Shown: positions 16,724-23,919 of the stretch, in pieces
How the letters are laid out: every line of letters starts with the position of its first letter
Position numbering within the stretch: position 1 is the stretch's first letter
Notes under the pieces: model-generated
The model's database searches: none
The model's input: only the letters and a program-made list of their open reading frames with translations
Told to the model about the DNA's origin: nothing
Program-made: the position numbers and the translations under genes
Source: Clostridia bacterium
GTDB lineage: Bacteria > Bacillota > Clostridia > TANB77 > CAG-508
Reading direction: 5' to 3'
DNA: 41,474 nt
Assembly: GCA_022793875.1 (NCBI GenBank)
Contig: JAAWDR010000003.1
Coordinates: 1-41,474 of the forward strand

Positions 16724-17111
16724 TCACTTTTTATTAACTCCTATAATTCCTCCTAATATACCAAACAATATGCTAACTGCAATCATTATTATTGATTGAA
16801 TATTTAATGAAAACTTCCAATTTAAAATACTTGATATTAAATATATTAATACAATATATATTCCGTCCAACTATTCCTCCATTTATTAATCCATTTTTTC
16901 TTATTTTTGCATTTACAATTGAACTTCCTATTAGTATACTTATTGCTGTTATTATCATTATTACTGGATTAATAACATTTTCTTGTACTTTTGTATATGT
17001 TAAAACTATTGAGAATATTATTAATGAAATTATTGTTATTATTAGTGAAATTCCTACTCCTATAAATATATTTCTTATTATTTTATTTTCATTCATTTGG
17101 ATATTTTCCAT
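16724..17111 (-). CDS. TIGR04086-type membrane protein, read through a +1 shift at CGG
   Basis: In the zero frame the protein is normal up to LINGGIVG (codon 82), meets CGG at codon 83, and then loses its hydrophobic pattern. Skipping the C restores GIYIVLIYLISSILNWKFSL, then IIMIAVSILFGILGGIIGVN and a TGA at 16724, the typical end of this small clostridial family. The full product is 128 residues with four predicted membrane helices. ATG 17111 starts in MENIQMNENKIIRNIFIG. Function is unknown; family members are four-helix membrane proteins. It is the first minus-strand gene of this segment and has a terminator of its own. Confidence 0.8.
16863..16865 (-). other. CGG +1 recoding site in the TIGR04086 gene
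   Basis: The frame reads GTT-GGA-CGG-AAT. Dropping the C at 16865 gives GTT-GGA-GGA-ATA, Val-Gly-Gly-Ile, which rejoins the hydrophobic helix. As at the other two sites, C precedes a glycine codon GGR. Confidence 0.75.
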
Positions 17112-17228
17112 AATTTATCCCTTCCCCTTCATCTCATTTTGTTTTACTCATCAGAGAACTCAAACTTTAATACATTATATTCTCTTTTATTTTTAATATG
17201 CTTTTTAGTAAATTTTTTTAAAATATGC

Positions 17229-17258
17229 TTGACAAATTATATAAAAATGAGTTACAAT
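17229..17258 (+). promoter_or_regulatory. promoter of the tRNA-His/tRNA-Gln unit
   Basis: TTGACA (17229-17234) and TACAAT (17253-17258), 18 bp apart, lie about 34 bp upstream of tRNA-His. Confidence 0.65.
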
Positions 17259-17291
17259 ATATAAGCATTAGGAAAATGAACTAATAACCAT

Positions 17292-17369
17292 GGTGGATGT
17301 AGCGCAGTTGGTTAGAGCGCCAGTTTGTGGCACTGGAGGCCGTGGGTTCGAGTCCCATCTTCCACCCCA
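17292..17369 (+). tRNA. tRNA-His (anticodon GUG)
   Basis: Anticodon stem CCAGT/ACTGG with loop TTGTGGC (anticodon GTG). The extra 5' G (17292) opposite C73, characteristic of tRNA-His, is present. CCA is encoded. There is one T-T mismatch in the acceptor stem. Confidence 0.95.
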
Positions 17370-17384
17370 TTTAATTTAATATAT

Positions 17385-17459
17385 TGGACTGTAGCCAAGC
17401 GGTAAGGCACCAGACTTTGACTCTGGCATGCGCTAGTTCGAATCTAGCCAGTCCAGCCA
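17385..17459 (+). tRNA. tRNA-Gln (anticodon UUG)
   Basis: Acceptor TGGACTG/CAGTCCA, anticodon stem CCAGA/TCTGG with loop CTTTGAC (anticodon TTG), T loop TTCGAAT, encoded CCA. It lies 15 bp after tRNA-His and is probably co-transcribed. Confidence 0.95.
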
Positions 17460-17492
17460 AAAAATGAGATTTTCAAAAATCTCATTTTTTAT
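17460..17492. terminator. terminator of the tRNA unit
   Basis: AAAAAATGAGATTTT and AAAATCTCATTTTTT arms form a short hairpin directly after CCA. It can also end the minus-strand transcript of the small ORF at 17500. Confidence 0.8.
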
Positions 17493-17499
17493 TTCGTTC

Positions 17500-17640
17500 T
17501 TATTTATTATTAAATCCATATTCTATTCCTAGTTTATATATTTTATTAACTGTATTTGGAAACAATTTTACAATAATTTTATCTTTCCAATTCAATTTGT
17601 TTATGCTCTCATTTAATTGTATATTCACTATGTTTTTCAT
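17500..17640 (-). CDS. small ORF, 46 residues, phage-like switch region
   Basis: The ORF begins with ATG at 17640 after GGGGG (17649-17653) at a good spacing. The product, MKNIVNIQLNESINKLNWKD followed by KIIVKLFPNTVNKIYKLGIE and a short end, is amphipathic, basic and without a membrane helix. It is the last of three minus-strand ORFs (holin, 22-residue, 46-residue) facing away from the S24 repressor, and ends at the tRNA terminator. I do not recognise the family. Confidence 0.5.
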   Translation of the reverse strand: MKNIVNIQLNESINKLNWKDKIIVKLFPNTVNKIYKLGIEYGFNNK

Positions 17641-17669
17641 AATTAATTCCCCCTATTTTTTAATTCTAA

Positions 17670-17738
17670 CTAATTTTTTAATCGGGGTTCTTTTAATTTA
17701 CTATTACTTTTTTCTTTTGTGAAATTTTTTTCTTTCAT
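17670..17738 (-). CDS. tiny ORF, 22 residues, with strong ribosome site
   Basis: GAAGGAGAAAATATAATG gives a near-ideal initiation region. The encoded peptide, MKEKNFTKEKSNSKLKEPRL plus two residues, is highly basic. It lies between the holin gene and the 46-residue ORF. The ribosome site is the main support; the rest of the interval to 17916 is AT-rich with no other ORF. Confidence 0.35.
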   Translation of the reverse strand: MKEKNFTKEKSNSKLKEPRLKN

Positions 17739-17916
17739 TATATTTTCTCCTTCATTTTTGTCTTTTGTAATTATATTTTATATTTTATCACATTACATTT
17801 GTCGAATGCTGTCGTTTTTTGTTTGTTTTTAAGTTTCTTTGTAAAAAAATCTCACAAAATGAATTTTAACTTTTAATTTTATAAATTATTTTTTAATGTT
17901 TTCTATATAAATAGTT

Positions 17917-18267
17917 TTATTTTTTCTTTTTATTATTTAATTTTTCTTCTAATTTAGATGGTGTTTTTACTCCTAATCTATCACAGTTTTTAGTCAAACT
18001 AGATAATTCCATCAAGCATATATATCCTACTAAAAAATAGAATATTAATTCTGTTCCTAAAGCAAATTTTGTTAATATTCCTATTAATATATATACTATC
18101 TCTCCAAATTTTTTTGATATTTCTTTTTTCATTATAGAACTATCAAATTTATCATTTCTCCAAGCTATTACTAATTCTGTTAGAATATCTATTATTATTA
18201 GTAATATTGGAGTTATTATTGCCCACTTTATATTTATAAAATATACATTTTCAATTATTTTCTCCAT
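17917..18267 (-). CDS. phage holin family (toxin secretion/phage lysis holin) protein
   Basis: The 116-residue protein has the layout of the Phage_holin_4-type family: IKWAIITPILLIIIDILTEL as the first helix, a short charged loop with WRNDKFDSSIMKKEISKKFG, two further helices (about 57-88) and a charged tail ending in Lys residues. Such proteins make membrane holes in phage lysis or in toxin secretion. ATG 18267 follows AGAGGTG. No endolysin is next to it. It lies about 130 bp from the divergent S24 repressor promoter, which suggests repressor control. Confidence 0.75.
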   Translation of the reverse strand: MEKIIENVYFINIKWAIITPILLIIIDILTELVIAWRNDKFDSSIMKKEISKKFGEIVYILIGILTKFALGTELIFYFLVGYICLMELSSLTKNCDRLGVKTPSKLEEKLNNKKKK

Positions 18268-18381
18268 CTAAATCACCTCTTTTTCCTCTTTATTTGATTA
18301 ATATTCTTTTATATTTTCTTTTTTCATATCTTTTTCTACCTCTCTTATTTTTTATTTTAGCATTTGTGTTAATTCACTTTT

Positions 18382-18460
18382 ATTTACTTTTGTAAATATT
18401 ATACAATTTTATTTACTTTTGTCAATAGTTTTTTTGTCTTTTAAGTTTACTTTTGTAAAT
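18382..18460. promoter_or_regulatory. three operators of the S24 repressor
   Basis: There are three similar 16-bp sites: ATTTACTTTTGTAAAT (18382-18397, perfect arms), ATTTACTTTTGTCAAT (18411-18426) and GTTTACTTTTGTAAAT (18445-18460). Starts are 29 and 34 bp apart, near three turns of the helix. The first follows the minus-strand -10, the second covers the minus-strand -35, and the third covers the plus-strand -35. This is the layout of a divergent phage-type switch. Confidence 0.75.
18398..18425 (-). promoter_or_regulatory. promoter of the holin operon
   Basis: On the minus strand, TTGACA (18425-18420) and TATAAT (18403-18398), both consensus, are 16 bp apart. Operators 1 and 2 flank or overlap it. 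Confidence 0.75.
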
Positions 18461-18474
18461 TTTTATTGTATAAT
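18446..18474 (+). promoter_or_regulatory. promoter of the S24 repressor gene
   Basis: TTTACT (18446-18451) and TATAAT (18469-18474) are 17 bp apart. The -35 lies within operator 3, so autorepression is likely. AAGGAGGT lies just before the start codon. Confidence 0.75.
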
Positions 18475-18496
18475 TTCCATATAAGGAGGTCGTAAA

Positions 18497-19193
18497 ATGG
18501 AATTCTCAAATAAATCTCTTGGACTTTATTTAAAAACTATAAGAGAAGGATTAGGATACAGTATTTATGATGTTAATAATCTATGTTCTATTTCTACTAG
18601 TTATTTATCATTAGTGGAAAATGGAAAAAGAAAACCTAGTGCTATTATGTTAAAGAAATTAGCACCTATATATTCTTTAGATTATTTAGATTTATATGTA
18701 AAAGCTGGATATGCTGATTTAGTAAAATCTGAAAAATCTAATAGTTCAAAATGTCAATATGATACAGATATTACAAAAATTCCTATATTGCGGAACTATT
18801 AAGGCTGGATATAATTATTTATCTAAAGAAAATACAATAGGATATATTCCTTTTAAACTAGACAGTATTGATACAGAAAATTATTATGCTTTAAATGTAG
18901 TTGGCGATAGTATGACACCTCTTTTTGATAATGGTGATACTATTATATTTCATAAACAAACTACTTTTGAAAATGGTGAAAATTGCATTGTTCTTGTTGA
19001 TGATGGAGAATATGTAATACAAAAAGTATATAAAACTAATACTGGTATTGAACTGAAATCTGTTAATCCGTATTATCCACCTCGAATATTTACTGAAAGA
19101 GAAATGAATGATTTACCTATTCAAGTAATTGGAGTGGTAGAAAAATTAATTAGAAATCTAAAAAAAACGAAAAGTAAAAACAAAAAATCTTGA
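18497..19193 (+). CDS. XRE-S24 (LexA/CI-like) repressor, read through a +1 shift at CGG
   Basis: Zero-frame codons 1-98 encode an XRE helix-turn-helix domain (about residues 8-65: LGLYLKTIREGLGYSIYDVN, SISTSYLSLVENGKRKPS) and a linker. Codon 99 is CGG, and the frame stops two codons later (TAA). Skipping the C gives PIL-GTIKAGYNYL. This contains the Ala-Gly self-cleavage site of S24 repressors, followed by VVGDSMTPLFDNGD (catalytic Ser) and EYVIQKVYK (catalytic Lys). The whole product is 231 residues, a normal length. Without the shift only the DNA-binding part (101 residues) would be made. The gene is divergent from the holin gene and 19 bp upstream of mutS2. Confidence 0.88.
18791..18793 (+). 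other. CGG +1 recoding site in the S24 repressor gene
   Basis: The frame reads ATA-TTG-CGG-AAC-TAT-TAA. Dropping the C at 18791 gives TTG-GGA-ACT-ATT-AAG, Leu-Gly-Thr-Ile-Lys, matching the conserved P.LG.I.AG stretch of this family. The site lies four codons before the Ala-Gly cleavage site. Confidence 0.8.
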
Positions 19194-19212
19194 ATTTATA
19201 AGGATTGATTAT

Positions 19213-21567
19213 ATGAATAATTATCTAGAAAAATTAGAATACAATAAAATATTAGAAAAACTATCAACTTATGCAATAACATATTTAGGCAAAGATTATT
19301 GTTCACAACTACTCCCATCAGATAACAAAGAAATAGTCAAAAATATGTTAAAAGAAACGGAGGAAGCTGTAAATCTATTATATAGATGTAATACTCCTCC
19401 AATATATGAAATTGCTGATAATACAATTAATTTAAAAATACTTGAATCTTATGGAACACTTTCTATAAAATCAATTTTAGAGTTAAGTAATATATTAACA
19501 ATTTCAGAAAAATTAAAGAAATATTTTTATGCTGAACATGTAAAATCAGAAGATTTTGAAATTTTAAACTTACTTTTTTCTGAGTTGTATTTAAATAATT
19601 CGATTACTGAAAAAATTTTAAATAGTATAATAGATGAAAATACTATTGATGATAATGCTTCTAAAGAATTATCTAATATTAGAAGAAAACAAAGGAACAT
19701 TGAACAAGATATAAAATCCAAATTAAATACATATCTACATTCTTCATCATATTCAAAATATGTTCAAGAAAATGTTGTTACAATAAGAAATAATAGATAT
19801 GTAATTCCAATAAAAGAAGAATATAGAAGTCAAATTAAAGGATTTGTTCATGATATTTCAAGTTCTGGCTCTACTGTTTTTATTGAGCCAGTATCAGTTT
19901 TTGAATTGAATAATGAAATTGCAAATTTAAAAATTGAAGAAAATTTAGAAATAGAAAAAATATTACAAAATTTAACTAAATTATTCTATCCATATATAGA
20001 AGATTTAAAAAGAGATATTTGTATAATTTCGCAATTAGATTTTATATTTGCTAAAGCTAAATACTCTAAAAATTTTGATGGAATAACTCCTATAATTAAT
20101 GATGATAAAAAAATCGAATTAATAAATGCAAAACATCCTTTACTTGATCAAAATATAGCAGTTCCAATTTCACTTACATTAGGTGAAAAATATTCAAGTT
20201 TAGTAATAACAGGTCCTAATACAGGTGGAAAGACTGTAACTTTAAAAACAATTGGACTTTTAACAGCAATGGCTTGTAGTGGTCTAAATATTCCTGCTAC
20301 TGAAAAGACATCAATTTATGTATTTGATAAAATATTTGCAGATATAGGTGATGACCAAAGTATTTCAGATTCTCTTAGTACTTTTTCTTCTCATATGAAA
20401 AATATTGTTGATATAGTAAATAATTCTACTGAAAACTCACTAATTTTAGTAGATGAATTAGGCTCTGGAACAGACCCTGTTGAGGGTGCATCACTTGCTA
20501 TTAGTATTTTATCTCATTTTAGAATGAATAATATTTTAACTGTTGCAACAACTCATTATCAAGAGTTAAAAAAATATGCTTTAGTAACTGATGGGTTTGA
20601 AAATGCTTCTGTTGAATTTGATATAAATACTTTATCTCCTACCTATCATCTTTTAGTTGGTGTTCCTGGAAAAAGTAATGCATTTGAAATAAGCCAAAAA
20701 CTTGGACTTTCAGAAAATATAATTAAAGTTGCAAAATCAAATTTAACAAAAAAAGATGTTGATTTTGAAGAATTACTTAAAAATATTTATGATAATAAAT
20801 CTCAAATAGAAAATGAAAAAATTGAAATTTCGAAAGAGCTTGAAAAGGTTTCAAACTTAAGGAAATCATTGGAACGAGATAATTCTAAGTTATTAGAACA
20901 AGAACGAGAAATAATTAATAATGCTAAAATTAATGCAAGAACAATCTTGTTAGATGCTAAAGAAGAAGCAAATGAAATTATTTCTAAGATGAATAATTAT
21001 TCTAATTCTAACAGTGAATTAAATAATTTACGAAATCAATTAAATAAAACTATTAAAGACATATCTATTTCAGTTCCTGATAATGAAACTTCTTCTAGAA
21101 ATTCATTAGCTATTAATGATGCAAAACCAAATACGGAGGTCTTTGTAACAACTTTAGGACAAAATGGAGTTATTGTATCAAATATTTCAAAGTCTAATGA
21201 AGTGCAAGTACAAATTGGAAGTATGAAAATGAGTATTAATATAAAAAATTTAGAAAAGCTTAAAACTTCTAATAATAAAAATAATTCTACTGTTTCTTAT
21301 AATTCAGTTTCTAAAACTAGAACTGCAAAATCCGAATTAAATATTATTGGTCTAAATGTTGAAGAAGCTATTTTTGTTGTTGATAAGTTTTTAGACGATA
21401 GTTACTTAGCAAAACTCGAAACCGTTCGAATTGTTCATGGTAAGGGTACTGGTAAGTTACGTGAGGGTATTCATAAGTTTTTAAAGACTAATTCTCATGT
21501 TAAGTCTTTTAGGTTGGGTACCTATGGTGAAGGTGAAATGGGGGTTACAGTTGTTGAATTAAAATAA
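19213..21567 (+). CDS. mutS2: endonuclease MutS2
   Basis: MutS2 is a MutS-like ATPase with a Smr nuclease domain. It acts on branched DNA and, in Bacillus subtilis, on collided ribosomes. The 784-residue protein has normal length. It shows the clamp region with SSGSTVFIEPVSVFELNNE, Walker A ITGPNTGGKTVTLKTIG near residue 340, Walker B LILVDELGSGTDPVEG, ATTHYQELK, a long coiled coil (about 515-620), and the C-terminal Smr domain with VRIVHGKGTGKLREGIHKFL and GEGEMGVTVVELK. AAGGA precedes ATG 19213. Its stop codon lies inside the long palindrome at 21556-21653. A link with ribosome rescue is of interest given the recoding seen here, but is speculative. Confidence 0.96.
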   Translation: MNNYLEKLEYNKILEKLSTYAITYLGKDYCSQLLPSDNKEIVKNMLKETEEAVNLLYRCNTPPIYEIADNTINLKILESYGTLSIKSILELSNILTISEKLKKYFYAEHVKSEDFEILNLLFSELYLNNSITEKILNSIIDENTIDDNASKELSNIRRKQRNIEQDIKSKLNTYLHSSSYSKYVQENVVTIRNNRYVIPIKEEYRSQIKGFVHDISSSGSTVFIEPVSVFELNNEIANLKIEENLEIEKILQNLTKLFYPYIEDLKRDICIISQLDFIFAKAKYSKNFDGITPIINDDKKIELINAKHPLLDQNIAVPISLTLGEKYSSLVITGPNTGGKTVTLKTIGLLTAMACSGLNIPATEKTSIYVFDKIFADIGDDQSISDSLSTFSSHMKNIVDIVNNSTENSLILVDELGSGTDPVEGASLAISILSHFRMNNILTVATTHYQELKKYALVTDGFENASVEFDINTLSPTYHLLVGVPGKSNAFEISQKLGLSENIIKVAKSNLTKKDVDFEELLKNIYDNKSQIENEKIEISKELEKVSNLRKSLERDNSKLLEQEREIINNAKINARTILLDAKEEANEIISKMNNYSNSNSELNNLRNQLNKTIKDISISVPDNETSSRNSLAINDAKPNTEVFVTTLGQNGVIVSNISKSNEVQVQIGSMKMSINIKNLEKLKTSNNKNNSTVSYNSVSKTRTAKSELNIIGLNVEEAIFVVDKFLDDSYLAKLETVRIVHGKGTGKLREGIHKFLKTNSHVKSFRLGTYGEGEMGVTVVELK

Positions 21568-21653
21568 GGAAAAGGGAAAAAGGGACGTTCCTAAAATCCC
21601 GCAAAAACGGGATTTTAGGAACGTCCCTTTTTCCCTTTTCCTTATTTTAATTC
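21556..21653. repeat. palindrome with perfect 46-bp arms and a 6-base loop
   Basis: The arms (21556-21601 and 21608-21653) are perfect complements around CAAAAA. They contain the last codons and TAA stops of both converging genes, so both proteins end in Glu-Leu-Lys. The central part carries GGGACGTTCC, related to the GGGAC/GTCCC motifs of the 65-bp repeats. It can act as a bidirectional terminator and is long enough to form a cruciform. Confidence 0.95.
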
Positions 21654-22151
21654 TATTTCTATCTTTTTTTCTTCTTTTAAATCAATTTTTCTATATTTAA
21701 CTCCACAACTATCAAATAACTTCCTTGAAGCTATATTATTTTCACAATCTGCATATTTATCGCATAAATAAACAACCTCTTTAATTCCTGATTGTATAAT
21801 AATTTTTGCACATTCATTACATGGAAATAAATCTACATATATTTTAGCATTTTCTAAATCTTTTTTACTACCTCTATAGTTTAGTATTGCATTTAATTCT
21901 GCATGACATACATATGGATATTTTGTATCTAAATTTTCTCCTTCTCTAGCCCATGGGAATTCATCATCACTAAATCCATTTGGTGCTCCATTGTATCCTA
22001 TTGATAATATTCTGTTATCATTACTTACTATACATGCTCCTACTTGAGTTGATGGATCTTTGCTTCTCATTGCTGATAGTTTTGCTATTGCCATAAAATA
22101 TTCTTCCCAGCTTATATAATTACTTCTTTTTTTATTTAAATTATTATCCAT
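21642..22151 (-). CDS. deoxycytidylate (dCMP) deaminase, ComEB type
   Basis: The enzyme converts dCMP to dUMP, the substrate for thymidylate synthesis. The 169-residue protein has the zinc site: [10 protein letters not shown] (His and catalytic Glu) and [13 protein letters not shown] (two Cys). It also has the nucleotide-binding segment [20 protein letters not shown]. The start at ATG 22151 follows AGGGAGG. It is the last gene of the minus-strand group that includes thyX and folA, which use and recycle related metabolites. A general cytidine deaminase is less likely given the length and the SKDPSTQVG motif. Confidence 0.9.
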   Translation of the reverse strand: MDNNLNKKRSNYISWEEYFMAIAKLSAMRSKDPSTQVGACIVSNDNRILSIGYNGAPNGFSDDEFPWAREGENLDTKYPYVCHAELNAILNYRGSKKDLENAKIYVDLFPCNECAKIIIQSGIKEVVYLCDKYADCENNIASRKLFDSCGVKYRKIDLKEEKKIEIELK

Positions 22152-22212
22152 ATATTTTCCTCCCTTTTTGCATTATATTACTATATATTTTTAAAAATAT
22201 CAACACTTTACA

Positions 22213-22258
22213 GAAAAAGTTTCAACCAATTAAAGAACATCTCCACTGGTTGAAGCTT
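22213..22258 (-). terminator. terminator after the SPL-like gene
   Basis: AGCTTCAACCA pairs with TGGTTGAAACT (minus strand) around a loop of about 18 bases, followed by TTTTT, directly after the stop at 22259. Confidence 0.7.
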
Positions 22259-23257
22259 TTAAACAATATACATTATTTGATTATTTGGAAAATATTTTTT
22301 CATTTGTTCTCTAAAAAACTTTTCTCCATCTTCTCTATATTGATTTTTATACATATATTTGCCTTTTCCCCTACCAGTCATTAATTCTTTATTATATAAA
22401 TTAATTGCATTCGGAAATGCTTCTTCATTTATCTTTGTATGAACAAAACTATATGTCATAAAAATAATTTCAAAAAATACATCTTTTTTTACTTTTTCTG
22501 TCAATTGCTCTGATAGTTTCTTTATTAATTCTAAATATAATTCTTTCCAGTTTTCAACCATTATAACTGGTGCTATTAATATTCCTATTTTATATCCCGC
22601 TTCTTTTAACTTATTTATTGCTTCTATTCTTCCATTTAATCTAGATGTACCAAATTCTACTCTATTTATTATTTCTTGCGGATTAACACTCACTCTAATA
22701 GTAACTTTCCCTTGATGGTCTATATTTAATATATCATCTACCATATCAAATTTTGTTGGAAATGTAAGTTGTCCTTTGGGTGAATTTTTAAAGTTTTCTA
22801 TTGTCCATGGCAGATTTCCTGTAATTGTATTTTCTAATATTAAGTCACTATTGCTTCCTATTTCAAATGTCAAATCTTTTTCAGATTTGTTTGCCACTTT
22901 TATTATTTTGTTTAACATTTCTTCTCTATTAACAAATAGTCTTAAATATGCACATTTGTTATAATTGCATACTAAATAGCAATACATGCAAGCTGCTGTA
23001 CATCCTGAAGATGTATATGGTACCAAATAATCTGATGTTTTATGGTTCTCTACAAATTTGTGTGTTTTCCTTGTTCCTATTATTAAATTCTTTTTCATGT
23101 CCATAAATTCACTATTTTGTTTTTTTCTCATTTCTTCTATATTATTATGATTTTCTATTTCTACTTTTGGTACATCTTTATATTTTTCTAACAATTGTTT
23201 TCCTAATTCATAGTTTTCAATTTCTTTTTCAAAATAAATAGCTTTAGGTTTAAACAT
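22259..23257 (-). CDS. spore photoproduct lyase family radical SAM protein
   Basis: The 332-residue protein (from ATG 23257) has the SPL layout: an N-terminal region with KNLIIGTRKTHKFVENHKTS, the cluster motif CTAACMYCYL (CX3CX2C), an SNSDL segment, RVSVNPQEII and GILIAPVIMVENW, and a C-terminal FEIIFMTYSFVHTKINEEAF. True SPLs split the spore photoproduct in DNA and use a conserved Cys late in the chain. I do not see an obvious equivalent, so a related function is possible. AAAGGAG from a leader repeat precedes the start. An in-frame extension upstream to 23287 lies in that repeat and is rejected. Confidence 0.8.
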   Translation of the reverse strand: MFKPKAIYFEKEIENYELGKQLLEKYKDVPKVEIENHNNIEEMRKKQNSEFMDMKKNLIIGTRKTHKFVENHKTSDYLVPYTSSGCTAACMYCYLVCNYNKCAYLRLFVNREEMLNKIIKVANKSEKDLTFEIGSNSDLILENTITGNLPWTIENFKNSPKGQLTFPTKFDMVDDILNIDHQGKVTIRVSVNPQEIINRVEFGTSRLNGRIEAINKLKEAGYKIGILIAPVIMVENWKELYLELIKKLSEQLTEKVKKDVFFEIIFMTYSFVHTKINEEAFPNAINLYNKELMTGRGKGKYMYKNQYREDGEKFFREQMKKYFPNNQIMYIV

Positions 23258-23367
23258 AATTTTTCTCCTTTCGTTCGCTTTGCTCACTCATCGTCATCCA
23301 AAAATTTTAGATGACAAATCTTATCGCTTTGCTTACTTGTTATAATTATTTTAACCTAAAGCTATTT
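23236..23367 (-). promoter_or_regulatory. 15-bp inverted repeat enclosing the SPL-like start codon
   Basis: AAATAGCTTTAGGTT (mRNA sense, 23367-23353) is a perfect complement of AACCTAAAGCTATTT (23250-23236, codons 3-8 of the gene). Pairing would place the ribosome site and start codon in the closed loop, next to the stem, just after the folA stop. It could tune translation. Confidence 0.5.
23262..23335 (-). repeat. leader repeat, copy 6
   Basis: A diverged copy with CGATGAGTGAGC and GAACGAAAGGAG next to the SPL-like start. Here the stem is GTCATC/GATGAC, different from the other copies, around TAAAATTTTTG. Confidence 0.6.
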
Positions 23368-23369
23368 TT

Positions 23370-23861
23370 TTATTTATTTTTTACATATGTTATGTATTCA
23401 TATTTAAAATCATTTATTCCATCATCTGGACCTTTTTCTCTTGATACTTCTTTCCATTCATTTTCATTTATTCTTGGAAATACACTATCTCCTTCAAAAT
23501 CTTTATCTAATTGAGTAACATACATTTTATTACAATATGGCATTAGTAAATTATAAATAATTGCTCCGCCTATTACAAAATGTTCTTCTTCATCATTAAT
23601 ATATTCTTCTATTTCAAATAAAGAATGTACTACTTTTACATAATCTGAATCTATATTAAAATCTGGATTTCTACTTAATATAATGTGTTTTCTATCTGGT
23701 AGTATTCCTCCTAAAGATTCAAATGTTTTTCTTCCCATTATCATTGTATGTCCTATTGTTCTTTCTTTAAATCTTTTTAAGTCATCTGGTAATTTCCATA
23801 CTATCATATTGTCTTTTCCAATTGTATTATTTTTTGCTTTTGCTACTATTATACTTAACAT
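23370..23861 (-). CDS. folA: dihydrofolate reductase
   Basis: The 163-residue protein has the DHFR landmarks: MLSIIVAKAKNNTIGKDN, MIVWKLPDDLKRFK, MIMGRKTFESLGGILPDRKH (split GRKTFESLGG), FVIGGAIIYNLLMPYC and FPRINENEWKEVS. It reduces dihydrofolate with NADPH. The active-site acid is Asp in LPDDL. Because ThyX makes THF rather than DHF, many ThyX organisms lack folA; here both are adjacent. ATG 23861 is preceded by a weak purine-rich site (AGGAGC). Confidence 0.95.
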   Translation of the reverse strand: MLSIIVAKAKNNTIGKDNMIVWKLPDDLKRFKERTIGHTMIMGRKTFESLGGILPDRKHIILSRNPDFNIDSDYVKVVHSLFEIEEYINDEEEHFVIGGAIIYNLLMPYCNKMYVTQLDKDFEGDSVFPRINENEWKEVSREKGPDDGINDFKYEYITYVKNK

Positions 23862-23919
23862 TTCTTTTGCTCCTCATTTCAAGAATTTTTATTAATATAA
23901 TTTTTTCTTACTTTCTACT

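Noticed and set aside
4800..18800. Sequencing or assembly error as the cause of the three frameshifts
   Set aside because: It cannot be excluded without reads. However, random errors would not hit three genes with the same extra base (C before GGR) and would not coincide with the only in-frame CGG codons; none of the sites is a homopolymer run of the type that usually causes indels.
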